Of a DNA stretch of 64,000 nt, positions 10,026-22,474 are shown piece by piece. Each line of letters begins with the position of its first letter. The first letter of the stretch is position 1. A program made the translations under genes and the position numbers. Under the pieces are notes generated by a model. It was not told the DNA's origin. It saw only the letters and a program-made list of their open reading frames with translations, and searched no databases. Origin of the DNA: Bipolaris cookei (Eukaryota; Ascomycota; Dothideomycetes; Pleosporales; Pleosporaceae); the NCBI GenBank assembly GCA_002286855.1, contig NRSV01000061.1:151422-215421 (forward strand), in the 5' to 3' direction.

Positions 10026-12053
10026 TTTGAATCTTGAATTAGGGAGCTGAAAAGTGTTTAAATGAGTTGATGTCGTGATTGAGGACTCTTGAAAGACCAT
10101 AGTGGGGTACCCAGTTCTTAAATCTTCCAGGCATTGGGTGGGGTAATCTGCCCTGCTGTCCCTATAGAGCATGGCAAGAATACAAACCTGAATCTGGCTA
10201 TCCTGCCGTATTGAGAGCCAATCATTAGGCTTGAGGGATGCATTGCGTGGATTTGCCTTCCGGCATTGCCATGTGCCCGGTGGACAGGACTCCCGGGACT
10301 CCGCGCAGGCCGCCACCCTACCAAAACCGACAACGCGCAAGAAAGTGAGCAACTTCAGGGCTTCATAACACTACTACAGTGTTACAATGATAGCTGTTTT
10401 CTACGTGTATCATCTTTATCGTACCCTATAACATTATTCGTGGTTATTAAAGACCTAAGAAAGGCGTGGGTAAATGGCGCGGCGAATTGTATGAAGTACA
10501 AACCATTTTGGAATCCCGGGAACTTTGTCCATTAGGTGCCATAGGAACAATGATGACGATATTCAATGGCGGAGTTAATCGCCGTCTGCGTTTAAATCCG
10601 GATGGATCCCAATTGCCGAGTTTTGCCGAGTCATAGGTTTTGGGCAGACGTCAACTCTTCTATCACCGACGGCTTTCCCTTTTCCGTTCAGTAGGCCCAC
10701 TTCATCAAGCATATCCGCTTAAAGTAATCATGGTTTTCCGAGAACTAGTTGTAACTCATCCTCTGCTGTAGTTCAGTGAACATGTACATATATTGGGTAA
10801 ACAGAGACTCTCAATTCCTGGACCCTCTTAGACATAAAACAACGCCATGGTGGGATATGTCTTTGAGACTGTAATGCCGTTGTATATTGTCCTCCAGAGT
10901 ATGTCAAGCATTCGATACCGGAGCTTGTTACGTTAGCTGTTTTCCCCCGAGATTCGCTCACCGAGTGACCCTACTTTCTACATACAAACTATCTTTGCAT
11001 CTCTTGCAGTAGTATCAATATTTCCCATGTGTTGCATGCAGATGATTCCGAATAATTCTTCTCTTCAAACCAGGGTAAGGTTACGTGGGTAGCTTCAGAA
11101 GTCTAAACTATCCGCTTAACAAGGATTCCGCTGCCACGACCAAGAATGTCTCGGGATGTTCTCGTCTTGGCTCCGCAAAAATCCCCGGCATTCATTACCA
11201 GACATCTGGGTCTCTTGCAAAGGTCTAGTGATGTGAGGTTGGCGTGCCAACCGCTTTCGGATAGTCCGGCAATTGTGCAGCACCGATATGCCCGGGTCAT
11301 CTTTCTAGAGTTGTGCCATTGTCATAGTACGTAAGAGGTAAACAAGGCTAGTGATTCCTGGTAAAAGTAAAATCTTGATATGCTTCTTTTGTGGGGCTAG
11401 ACATGGTCTTTCAAGATCTCACCATTTTAGCAGAAGTGTTCCATACCAAACAACTGCACCGCTGCATTGGGTGTCTTCCGGTGAGACAGAGATAAGCTGA
11501 CTATGCCGCTGGTTGCCGAGTCGCACATCCCTAGGTATACCAAGAGGTTTCCTTGATATGATAGCCGAATCTAGACTTTGGATTATTTTATATGTTATCG
11601 GGGTCCTGCGACGAAGGTTTGCCCCAAATGCCGCTTTACGTGCCTGTCAGAGTTACATTGAATGCGAAGTAAAAAGCCAAGACCAATTTTCACAACGTGC
11701 GCCGTAGTTATAGGTATTATTTTGACTGCCAAGAATCATACGCGTCGGGGATATGCAGCTGTTCCCGGGAATAAATGTTTTACGGAGATGTATGGGGGCG
11801 GGGTATCAAGCACGCTGACAGCCATGTGCGGTGACACAGCCGCTGGCTGCTGGACCGAGTAATCGCTTGCGCATACATCATACTACATTAACTTCAGTCT
11901 AAAAATGCACATAGATTTAATTCACTCACCGGTATTCAATCCATGATGTGCTGCTGAGGATCCGGCCGTCATACGCTCGCGATCGCGTCATTGGCGCAAC
12001 CCTGGTTTACCGTGATGAAGATGCTCGGTTTATCACCATGAGGGCCTGTTTAG
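10026..12053. other. Gene-poor region, start of decayed block
   Basis: About 2 kb with only short ORFs and no recognised domain. It lies between the dienelactone hydrolase promoter and the 3' end of a broken synthetase. It may hold unrecognisable decayed sequence. Confidence 0.4.
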
Positions 12054-13795
12054 TCACAGCTTCGCTATTTGTCTTCCGGTGTCTGGTACCCATTTCTGTA
12101 AGCCTGGGCAGTTGGGCCATGCTTTGGGGAAGAACTGTTGCCTAAGGGTCTTCTTTCGGACTTTTCCCGTGACAGCTTTTGGCAGCTCACCGTTTACAAT
12201 TCGCAAAAGCGTCGGCAGCTTGTACCTGGCAAGTCTTCCACGGAGATCCCGCCGTAGCTCATCAATAGTTAATGAATTGCATGTGTTGGATCGCTTGCCT
12301 GGAAAATCTGTTGTCATATCTTTTTCTTGTAATGAGAGTAGGGCTGCCACACGTTGCCCAAACTCCTCGTCTGCAACACCGATAACTATGGCTTCGGCGA
12401 CGTATGAAAAGCCCAGCAGCTCTCTCTCGACATCCAGAGCTGATATTTTGTACCCTCTCAACTTGATGATGTCCAGGGATGCTCGACCGAGAATGAAGTA
12501 ATACTTCCGCTTCGCTTTGTGCAAGATCGCTGGTTCGGAAGTACCATCTTCATCGTGCGCAGTGGTTGTGCCTTCAGGGTCATGTAGATATTTCATAAAC
12601 ATATGCTGTGTTTGATTAGAGCCGTCTTCCAGCAAGTTCTAAGTAACGTACCGGGCTCTTGACGAGTATCTCTCCTTCATTTGCCTCGGACAGCTTCACA
12701 TCCACACCGTTTACAAGCTCACCAACGGAACCTTTGAACGTGTATTTATCTCCAAGGCGCATCTTGAAAATTGAACTAAATCCAGTTGCTCCCTATCTTT
12801 GCAGGATATATTGTTACAAGAGGTCTGTCCAATAGTCGTTCAGCGGCTGAGGTAACGCCGTTCCACATAAACAAGTGCGAAATTGCTGTGCGCTAGTAAC
12901 GTACGGAGCTAGATCATGTGTAGGGAGTTTACGTAGGTGAATTTGATAGAATCTTCCAAGCCGCATCTAGATAGTTGGAACGGCCGAAAAGAATGTAAGT
13001 CGCCTTGAAGGGTGGGCTGCCCTCTCCTTCTAACGCTTCCATGTCTAGGCCTTGTCGAAACCTCCGCTTTGGAACTCGATTCGACTTCCAGAAACAAGGA
13101 ACGGAAAAAGTTAATGCCGACCCCTGTGGCATGATGCACTGGAAGGAGGTGGAGCATGACGTCGTCTTCAATCAAGCGATAGTGGTCAGCGATGGACAGC
13201 GCACAGTCAAAGACGTATGATCTCCGCATCACTGCACCCTTGGGTGGTCCCGTGGTGCCATTTGTGAAGATCACCACAGCCGGCGCGTTCTCCTCCAAGG
13301 CCCAATCCGATGAAATGATTGTTTCTTTAGCGCCAAGAGTGAGGAATGAGACGAATGGTCCTATTTCGATAACCCAAAACTGTGCGTTGCTTGTAGAACA
13401 GATGCGTCTTCTAAGAAGACGGCATTTTTTGATGTTCTCTGAACTTGCAAGAACAAGTGCTGATCTTGACTTTTGTATAAGTATGCTGCCTTACTTATAG
13501 GTACGGTTGGCGTTATTGGCACTGTGGCTGCCACAAGCGCCAGTACCGCCAGCATTGCCACAGTATATTCGTAACTGCCTGGCGCGACGATGGCCATGTA
13601 CACCTCTTCTCTCTTCTCTAGCGCTTTGCCGGTTGTGTCATCGAGGGTATTGAGAAGGGTGTTTCACAGGGCCAAGATATCTGAGAGCAGATGAATATGG
13701 GTCTTGTGCAGCTCGACACGAGCATCTTCAATCGCTATACGTGCGGGGGTCTGATTGGCAAGTCGAAGTCGACTGAACAGAGGCTATGCGGACAT
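12054..13795 (-). pseudogene. Broken acyl-CoA/malonyl-CoA synthetase (ACSF3-like, AMP-binding)
   Basis: Pieces of one adenylate-forming enzyme lie in order on the minus strand. They are an N-terminus at 13795 (PLFSRLRLANQTPARIAIED), GSYEYTVAMLAVLA near 13560, the ATP-binding loop FTNGTTGPPKGAV near 13260, and LLPVHHATGVGINFF. A C-terminal domain, GRASLDIIKLRGYKISALDVE, ends near 12054. The last parts resemble ACSF3/malonyl-CoA synthetase-type enzymes. A good intron lies near 12600-12650 (GTACGT to CACAG). The gene is dead: in-frame TAG at 13784-13786 (codon 4), TGA at 13664-13666, a frameshift after GINFF with two Trp->TAG positions in the correct frame, and a pair of compensating frameshifts before KYYFILGR. 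Trp->TAG on this strand is C->T at CpA on the other, as in RIP. Confidence 0.8.
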
Positions 13796-16319
13796 CGGTA
13801 ACCAGTTACAGTCGACCTAGATAGATGCGTGTAGTATGGTGAGTTCGTACAGTGTTCGGAAGCACGTTGTCGCCAACATGGCTAGGTACCACACTGGTTC
13901 GGTCCACAATAGTAGTTTTGTTAGTGCCGCTGCCGTTGCCGTCTTACTCAGACCAAGACTCGACAAGTACCTCAAATGCGCTTTCCGATGTGCATCGTCG
14001 GCACGTGTGTCCAGGATAGTAAGGCAGAGCTACTGTGTCGAGCGCTAGCCAAGAGACGTGGGGAAGTCGAGTCGCTTGCACTTGTGGGGAGTCATGGCAT
14101 TTGGGTGCAGGGTGTCTTACTAGTCGATCGTGGCACAAGATCGCGGGGAAGACTCCCGTGGCCATCCCCGCAGCCAGTCGCTTCGGGCGCTAGCAGCCCG
14201 GCAAGGGCGCTCAGTACCCGTAACTAGTGCATGTCAAACGTCTTCTAGGCGACGCTGCCTTTGACTCGCACAACGACGAGTCTGGTCATGCCCATGCCCT
14301 TTTAGGACCCCTCATCCTGACTGGGCCTCTGCCGAGCCATCCTTACACAAAACAGACCGCGAGACCACTACCAGGACGGCGACCACACCACCCCTCGAAT
14401 GCCGGCTTCCCATCAAAACAGCCGGCCATGATATCACGATACAGAACATCCTTTATGCCAAGTCACGCATCCTAGGATCCAGCATGTATATATGTGCAGA
14501 TGAGTACTCGAGTGGCGGTGCTGCGTGTTCCTTTGATGCCCGAGGCTAACATTCAAAAGGCAGCAGTCCATGGTCCTCTTCCTCTTACATATGATTGGGA
14601 GGCGGGCCCAATGACAATTAAAACTTTCAACAAAGACGCATCCCGGCACAGCCGTATAGCGTCCGTCATGAGTTTCCGGTCAACAGAAAGTCTATCGTGT
14701 GTGCCCCACGCTTCAGTGTCTCAGCTGTGTCTACAGCCATTGAATCTACAGGTCGCGCGGATTGCCTTGTTGAATCAATCTCCGGGCTTATTTTTCCCTG
14801 TTTTTCCATACCGTCGTTTGGCTGTGTGACAGACTGTGGTGCCACCACTCGCACCCGCCAACTGAACGGATCACCAAGCGTATTCGGTTACTTTGGCGAC
14901 GTTACGTATGTGCTCGGGCTCGCAGCCGCCTAGAATTCAGCCGATTGCTCAGTTATTTTGATGGTTCGTTCGCACATCGTGCATAAGGCGTTTCGCTTAC
15001 CTACAGGTTGCTGTCGTGGCACGAGGCGTGGGTCAGTGATGGATCTCCTGTCAGCCACAATGACTATAGCCACACCTACTTTTCGCCCTTGTTGATATGT
15101 CGCCTTTTAGACTGGGGGAGGGTTCTTGGATTGTTTGGTACCTGTACCAGAAAAAAATGTTTGCTGGCATCACATGCTGGTCTTTGACCCACATTGGGAC
15201 GGACCACCCGCAACGTGTCTCCCCAAAGACCTACCGATCAGATGACGTATTGTTGCTGAGCTTGTGGAATTTTTGCAATGATAGCTCACACCGCTTTGTA
15301 AAAGATGCTATTTAGAGGATTGTGATGGGGGTCCTATGACACAGGGCAGGGCGCCAATACGTTGCACCTTGTGTCGCCAGGGGTGCGTGAGTGGTGCGCG
15401 CACGACCATCCGTACGCCTAGCTCCAGATTTCCGTTGCCTGGGGCGTACACCGACCTAAAAGAGAGGGACTTATTACGGCGCTTTAGGCTGCCATGGTAC
15501 CGAAGATCGAACATTTTGCCCTGGCGGCAGCATGCCGTTTGCCTTGGCCGCACACACAGCGCAAAACAACCCCGGCCGCCATTTCAATGCGCTACGCAGG
15601 ACCAAAAAAGACGCTGCCGCGACAGCAGGATTAGGCGACGCTGGGATGGCGGCTGCTCTACAAGCGACAAAGACGAGGCAAAGAAAAAAGGGTAGGACCC
15701 ATGCGCGCCTGGGGCTCGCTGACCGGGATGCGAGTACGAGGGCGTCAGCAAGGAACGGTGATCATATTTTTTTCGAGCCGCATCCCAGGCCCTGCACCTG
15801 GTCCTGAACGATGAAGCTGAAGGAAGAAAAAGCAATATACTTGAACACCCCCTCTTTGGCATTGCCCTTTCCGGCCGCACTCAGCGGGCTTGGACCTTCT
15901 GCGAACGTCCGGGCGGCGGCTGCATGTCATCCGGCTCCGCGATGTTTGGTGGCTTGGTGGTTTGGCGGTGCCTTGGGCGCAGTCTTGCAAAAGCGGCCGG
16001 GGAAGACGGCAAGAGACACGTTTGGCGCGGTCGAGGGTATGGAAGCGAGTCGTCGATAGGGCAGGCCGGCGGGGAAGCGGGCAGTGGGCATGGCGTAGCC
16101 GCACAGATGTTTCCGCATGCGGCCATAGCTCACTCGGTCCGTGGGAGCGTGGACCGATGCCGCCCCCCGTCACATCAGGCGCAGCTCCATGGGGCCTTGC
16201 GGTGAAGGGGTAAAATTGGCCTCTCGTGCTTCAAATGTCGTGTGTTTGTTCACCTACTCCAGAGCGTCTATGACTCCGCGTTTTTGGTATATATACTAAT
16301 TTCGGGAAACGCCTCAGCC
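13796..16319. other. Gene-free stretch with GC-rich ORF stack
   Basis: No domain recognised. Around 15530-16215 the sequence is GC-rich and open in several frames on both strands at once, which argues against any one frame being selected. A TATA-like run (GGTATATATACTA) at about 16287-16299 lies just before the acyltransferase. Confidence 0.45.
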
Positions 16320-18199
16320 ATGTCCCTAGACCTACCACTATTGATCAGCAGGAGTAGGTTGCTGGGCTCTGTCGCGAGCTCTGCCCCCCGCCTACTCAAT
16401 ATGATTACCAAGCCGGAGAATCTGGCCCGTCGAACAAAGTCATTCCATCTCTCATGTCTGGATCAGAATATTGTGCGCGTGTATATACAAACGCTATGTA
16501 TATTTCCCGTATGTTGGCCCAGAAGAAGGAGGGAGACACGACCGTCGTAGTGGTAGTAGGTGCTGATTGTAACGCCAGTTTCCCGACCAGAATAATGCCG
16601 AAGCTGCCATACATGCGCTTGGGAATGGTCTCCGCCTCTCGCTCAAGAAATTTCCTTTCCTTGCTGGTCTCCTCTCTCTGCCCGATGCCACCACGGGGAG
16701 GCTTGCTCTGGAATATCCAATTGAAGTGTCCGATGAAGAACTGAATTGCATATTCCGATCCAAGCAAATTCCTTACCATGAGCGTGACTTTCCCTACACA
16801 TACGAGCAACTCAAGCGAGACGGCATGCCACCGAGTGCTTTCAAAGGTTCCATGTTTGTCCCCGAAGATCTTGCAGAGTACCCGGGTGTACCAAAAGACG
16901 GCGAAGGCAAAGTCGATTTTGAAAAGAGCGACGTGCCCGCGATGCGATGTCAAGCATTCTTCATTCCTGGCGGATTGGTCCTTTCCACCTACATGCACCA
17001 CAGCGTATCAGACTTTTCCGGCATCAACCTTTTCTGGGAAACCTTTTCAACAAACGTGTCCAATCTCCCGCTCCAACTCTTAATAAGTGACAGCAAAATC
17101 TTTGGTACTTTACTTGGATTCCAATTGTCCAACCACAGCTAACTGTGGTAGATACAATAAGCGTTGCTGACAGACAGTCGCGACTACGCCAAGCTGTTGA
17201 TTGGCACATTAGCCCACAGCAAACAGGTGCCGCTGCAGACTGTTACTGCGATGGGCCACCCACATATCGCACGACATTACCCGCCGATACTACCTGTGCT
17301 CAACGTCTCTTTGTAATCCCAGTCTCCCGCATACGTAGTTACCAGGACATGTTGCGGCCTCACTTCCCACCGGAAAGTACGCCGACAATGTGCAATGTGC
17401 TCGCTGCGCTGGTGTGGACGCACGTCACGCGAGCCAGGGGAGAACGACTGCTGCAGCATGGCTTAAAAGAGACGAACCTTGGCATTGCAACCGATCTACG
17501 CAAACGGCAGAACCCATGCGTCCCCGCGGATTACACGGGTAACATGGCCCTGTTTTCAAAAGCCACTCTCAACGTTTCAGACCTGTTGATCGAAGACCGG
17601 TGAGTTTGCTCTCTTTCTCCATCCCCTGCGATCGCTTGTTTCGTCTCTTTTACGTTACACTTTGTGAACCCAACCCCCAAGGCCAAAAAAAATTTGTTCC
17701 TTTGGATTTAAAAGAAGAAGAAAAAAGAAAAAAAAACTTTGCTGACTTGGGAACTGCCAACAGCGTAACACTCCCCACCATCATCTGCGTAATCAAAGAA
17801 ATCCAAACCGCCATCCTCGGCGTCGACGACACCTGGGTGTCACGCCATCTCAAATTCTTCAAGTCGATCGCGCAAATCACCGATACCGAGATTTCACTAG
17901 GTTCGGCATTTGGATCGGATATGTACATTTCGAGCTGGTTAAACTTTGGCGCAGACCTTAACTGGGGCATCCCGGGTACTGATCAGGGTAAGCAGTCACT
18001 TGCCGGTCGGCCCGAGTTCATCAGGCGCACGTATGCGCCGAGCGATGGTGGAATCATTTTCTTGCCTAGACGCAGGCAGCTGGTGAATGGCGCGGAGGCG
18101 CCGTTTGAGATTTTGGTACGACTTGCCAAGGAGGATATGACGCGTGTGCTGGATGAAGAGGGAGGGTTGCGCAGCTGGGCGGATGCTGTGCTTGAGTAG
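16320..18199 (+). CDS. BAHD-like acyltransferase (trichothecene 3-O-acetyltransferase family)
   Basis: Transfers acyl groups from CoA thioesters to hydroxyl or amine acceptors; fungal members commonly decorate secondary metabolites. The N-terminus has LSCLDQNIVRVYIQ, then FPFLAGLL, RLALEYP, the catalytic HHSVSDFSG (HxxxD) and a C-terminal NFGADLNWG that replaces the DFGWG structural motif. Proposed exons are 16320-16508, 16579-17055, 17139-17599 and 17764-18199, giving about 520 aa, a normal family length. The introns at 16509-16578 and 17600-17763 are well supported by frame and signals. The second intron (17056-17138, donor GTGTCC) is uncertain and could hide a lesion. An alternative start is the ATG at 16401. 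Broken acyl-CoA genes flank it, so it may be the last readable member of a cluster. Confidence 0.72.
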
Positions 18200-18905
18200 A
18201 GGGGGTCGTATTGACCACCGTTCTACCGGGCGATGGTGATGCGCAGCCTTGCGCAAGAGACGTGTTTGCCCCAGTGCGACGGGTTATTGATAAAGCATTT
18301 TGCGAATTGCGACTCAAGGAGTATTTGGTGTTTTTTTAAGAGAATGGGTTTATTCTCTGGGTTACCGGTTGGGTTTGGACATCTGATATCCTGTACAATT
18401 AGCTTGTTTTGGGGTTAGTATCTTGGGGCTAAAAAGTGCATGTTTGTTTGCTTGCTTCGGCATATCATTTACAACTGTACTCAGTTCAATCTTGTTTGCT
18501 TTTCTCTTTGTATTCCCAAATGATTGAAGTCGTTTAGATCGTCCAATAGTTAGGATGTTCAGTCGACGCTGCCTGCATTGGGATAGCATATACGTAGCCC
18601 CGCATCGCCGGCTCCACATGCCTAAGAGGCAGGGCCCGCACCGTTGTTCGCATCCACGATGAGACCCCCGCCTGACTCTGTTTTCTCGATGGCTTGAAGC
18701 GAACCGAGGTAGTAATGCCTGTCACATCTCGTATGAGCACCGGACAACGTCAACCGGTAGTGCTCTGAAGAATGCAGGCTGTATTACACTGTTCGCGGAA
18801 GAGGTAGTGGACTTCAAAAGGAATACGCCCAGCTCGCCCTACTAGACGGCTGGCGACTGGCTTGGTTGTGAGATCTTGATAGCAAGCGATCGATCAAATG
18901 GCATC
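18200..18905. other. Intergenic region
   Basis: Tail of the acyltransferase gene and upstream sequence of the acyl-CoA oxidase pseudogene; nothing else recognised. Confidence 0.4.
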
Positions 18906-21164
18906 ATGACAGACTCTACCGACAACCTCAAGCCCTTGTTCGACGGTACAGCAACACTTCAGACTGAGCGCGACGGCTCGCGCATCGATGTTGATCAACT
19001 TGCATACCACCTCCTCAACCGTGATAACTTCCTTGAGCGGCAGTAAAAGGTCCTCATCGTCTCGAGCAAGGAGAAGCTCTTGCAAAAAGGCCAGCAACTC
19101 AACCTATCGCGGCCTGACCGGTACCACCTGGGTCTCGCGCGGGCAAAGGCCATCCAGAGGCTGAAGAGGCAACAGGGCTGGGATCACGAGGACTGTAAGA
19201 TGGCGGAGTATCTCGTTGATGAGCCGAGCCTATATTTCTTGCACATGGCTATGTTCGGTGAGTCTAGTGATTATTACAAGCTGAGATACATATTATGCAG
19301 ACCTTGTGAAACTGGGGCGCTTGGGGCTAGACTGACATATTCCGTGTCACCCAGTCACAACAGTAGGCAAGCAAGGCTCCGAGGAACAGCAAAACTACTG
19401 GATACCTAAGATTGTCAAATACAACATCATTGGGTGCTATGCGCAGACTGAGTTTGGCTACGGCAGCAACGTCAGAGGGCTGGAAGCCGTGGCCCTGTGG
19501 GACCCAATAAAAAAGGAATTCGAGATACACAGTCCAAGCCTGACTGCCACACATGCCGTATGTACCTCTCGCCCTCGTACGACGTTCCAGAACTCCCTCC
19601 CTCCCAAAATTCGTTTTTGAAAGTGAGGCAATCGCTGACGCGCGCCATCCGTAGATCGTAGTAGCGCAACTAGTTTTGCCAAAATCACGCAACCTGCCCC
19701 AAGCGAGTAAAGTTTCGAAACCGAAGAGTCTCGACTCGGATTACGTCGCCCACGGCCCGCAGACATTCATCCTGCAGATCCGGGATGAGAAGACGCATCA
19801 ACCTCTGCCCGGAATAGCGGTGGGTAACATCGGGCCGAAATATAGTTACTCCAGTATGAACAATGGCTACATGGTCTTTGACCACTTTCGCGTACCCAAG
19901 TCGGCTATGCTGGGCCGTTATGCTGAGGTGTCAGATGAGACGGGCGCATTCGTGCGGAGAGGACACCCGGCTGTTGTGTACGGAAGCTTAACATTTGTTC
20001 GAGGACAAATCATCATGCATGCAAGACTAGTCCTTGCACGGGCAGTCACTGTCACAGTGCGGTACTGTGCCATCAGGCGACAGTTCAAGGACCGTGATTC
20101 CACTAATCCGTCAGACGAGGAGATGAAGGTGCTCGACTATCCAACTGTGCAGATACGTATCCTGCCGCTGCTTGCAACTGCTTTTGCACTGCATTACACG
20201 GGTGAATACATGTATACGCTGTATCAGAGATCGCGGGAGACGATGGAGACTGGAGACTTTGATCCCTTGGCGGAATTGCACAGCGCAAGCTCGGGGCTGA
20301 AGAGTATCTGCACTACGCTTGCTGCTGATGGCATTGAAACGTGTCGATGCGCAATGGGCGGCCATGGATACGACGGTGGCAGCGGCCTTGTTGGACTCAA
20401 TGCTGACTACCTCTCCAAACTGACAGTCAAGGGAGACAACTGGATGATTACCCAACAAGTGGCCGTGTATCTGATCAAGAAAATGAGCGATGTCATCAAA
20501 CGTCCTGATATGCCACCCAAAGACCCAACGGATGAGCTGTTCAAGTTCTATCTCAAGAATTGCAATCATCACATGCCTCAGGAAATAGTAAAGGACGGGT
20601 CAATAAATGATCAGATTATAGTTCTGGTCTTTCAATGGCGGGCAGCAGACCTGTCATACCGCGCCTATCAGGCTCGCATGGTGGAGAAGCAGTCGTGGAT
20701 ACGCCTGATATAGCTCCACAGTCTCAGTCGTGCATACTCTGAGCAGATTCTCGTCACCAACTTCTACAATGGCCTCGGCTCTGTTTCTCAGGCCAACCAG
20801 TCTGCTTTGCGAATATGCTTCTTGCTCTACTCCCTGTACACACTTGATCAGTATTCTTCTTCATTTACTATGACGGCTGCCGTTTTACCCGAGTCGGTAT
20901 ATGCTTTATAAAACACGGTAATTACTTTACTTGATGGCCGAGCTGCGGCCAGACGCTGTAAAGCTTGTAGATGCATGGTCCATACCAGACTCTCTTCTGA
21001 ACAGTGCACTCGGAAGGTACGATGGTAAAGTGTATGAGGAGTTGTTCAACATGGCGCATCGCAAGAACCCATTGAACAAGGTCACGTTCAATCCGGACCG
21101 GCGTAGTGACGAGATTGTGCCGGGCAGCGGAAATGGGGGGCGACATATGTTGGCGAGGCTGTAG
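18906..21164 (+). pseudogene. Broken peroxisomal-type acyl-CoA oxidase
   Basis: The frame starting MTDSTDNLKPLFDG at 18906 and the following pieces match acyl-CoA oxidase in order: LNLSRPDRYHLGLARAKA, IIGCYAQTEFGYGSNVRGLE, the middle FAD-linked region, MGGHGYDGGSGL, LSRAYSEQILVTNFY and a C-terminal LRPDAVKLVDAWSIPD. Such enzymes oxidise acyl-CoA to trans-2-enoyl-CoA and make H2O2. Lesions are TAA at 19044-19046 (after ERQ), TGA at 19333-19335, TAG at 20711-20713 where relatives have LIxLHxLSRAYS, and a frame change near 20900. The conserved KWW..G.LGR segment between SPSLTA and THA is also missing. Introns at 19258-19300 and 19558-19654 still have good signals. The ending ARL lacks an obvious SKL-type signal, but relatives often end similarly. 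Confidence 0.85.
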
Positions 21165-21362
21165 TGTTACATGGGGTTTGGATCTATACTTCTCTGTCCG
21201 GGTTCTTACTAGGGCCGGTGAGCTTTACGCTAATGTTCCGTGAGTGTTGTCTGGCGATTCGTAGTGGAAAAGAGTTATGGATGTAACTGGGGGTTTTGAC
21301 AAACTACTAATCTATATTCGATATAGACTAACAGGTAATAATCTTGTCAAGTAAAGCAACTA

Positions 21363-21415
21363 ACGTGAGTGACAAGCGAGTGGCCATACTAGGCGAGTGG
21401 CCACCCTCATTAATC
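21363..21415 (+). repeat. Left terminal inverted repeat of the Fot1-like element
   Basis: Begins ACGTGAGTGACAAGCGAGTG and pairs with the reverse complement of 22422-22474. Mismatches are almost all C/T or G/A. Confidence 0.85.
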
Positions 21416-21487
21416 TTTCAATCTTCTGCACGTCATTGCTTCGCACTACAACCTTCTACTAGAAAATGTAGCATATAGAATTAATCG

Positions 21488-22394
21488 CTAACTCCTACTA
21501 TTTCTTTTTTCCCACGTGCGGGAGTTATGTCCTGTCTCTCCACAGTGCTTGCAGTGCCTTTTGCGCTGCTTGCCTGTACCTGTTTGGGCCCTACCTTCAC
21601 GCGTTTCCCCGTCTACCTGCACCTTAACATCTAGTTCCTCTGCCTATTCCTTTGAAAGGTCCCTGCCCTCTTGGATCCGCTTCCACTTCCGCGACTAACG
21701 CTCAAAAGCAGCCTTGTTTGACGCTTCAAGTTGCAGCACTCGGGCTGCTAGCAACGTCTGCAAATACAGTATCATCTCAGTGCCCTTTTCAAGCTAATTA
21801 AGCATATTAACTCTAGAAGATGGTAAGGAACCCTGATGCAGTGACTACTTTCACACAGTTTCCGACACCTATAGTAAAACTAGTCTCGTCAAAGTTGTAG
21901 GTATCTTTGTCCTGTATGCTATACTTGGCCTTGACATTGCGTACAAGGTCGAACCAGGGCCCAATGGCATCTGGACCACTACATAAGACTCTCTGGCGAT
22001 CACGCTGCCGAGTTATTTGCGACTTGAGCTCAGGCTCGCGTTTGACGAAGTTTGAAGCCCATCGTGGGCCAACAGGCCTTGCATCACGCGCAGCGCGCAG
22101 TTGATTAGCCATATCTTCAACGCAACGCAGTGTTGGGGCAAATCCTTGGGCATCTAGCTTCTCGACGTAGTGTTTGAGCGCCTCCTTTTCAGTCTTTTCA
22201 AGGCTTGATGATTTGGGATGAGTATCACGTTGCGCCATCTTCCCAGCACGTCGGCGGCGGAGGGTTGTTCGAGATACGTTGTAAGTAGTGGCAGCGCGTT
22301 GCACACTTAGTTTTACTGGCGATTGAATTGCTTAGAGAACTGCTTTAATCCTCTCTTCTTTTGAGTGCTTCTCAAGATCAGATGGTTGAGACAT
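21488..22394 (-). pseudogene. Fot1/pogo transposase remnant
   Basis: Starts MSQPSDLEKHSKEERIKAVL at 22394, then TAA at 22332-22334 (probably a former CAA). The same frame continues with a psq-type helix-turn-helix (VQRAATTYNVSRTTLRRR), a CENP-B-like second HTH (HYVEKLDAQGFAPTL, GPRWASNFVKREPEL) and the beginning of the DDE domain (YNFDETSFTIGVG). The central DDE part is missing. In another frame near 21490-21570 a C-terminal zinc-knuckle-like end remains (HCKHCGETGHNSRT, with the last Cys changed to Trp), stopping at 21488. The order matches a Fot1-family transposase with an internal deletion. Confidence 0.82.
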
Positions 22395-22421
22395 TGTAGT
22401 TTGGAGTTTGGAGGCGTTGAA

Positions 22422-22474
22422 AATCAATGAGGGTGGCCACTCGCCTAGCATGGCTACTCGCTCATCACTCATGT
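22422..22474 (-). repeat. Right terminal inverted repeat of the Fot1-like element
   Basis: On the minus strand begins ACATGAGTGATGAGCGAGTA and matches the left arm over about 50 bp. Confidence 0.85.

Noticed and set aside
17600..17763. Reading the acyltransferase as two separate genes
   Set aside because: A GTGAGT donor and an AACAG acceptor join the halves in frame (EDR to VTLPTI), so this is an intron with an A-rich core.
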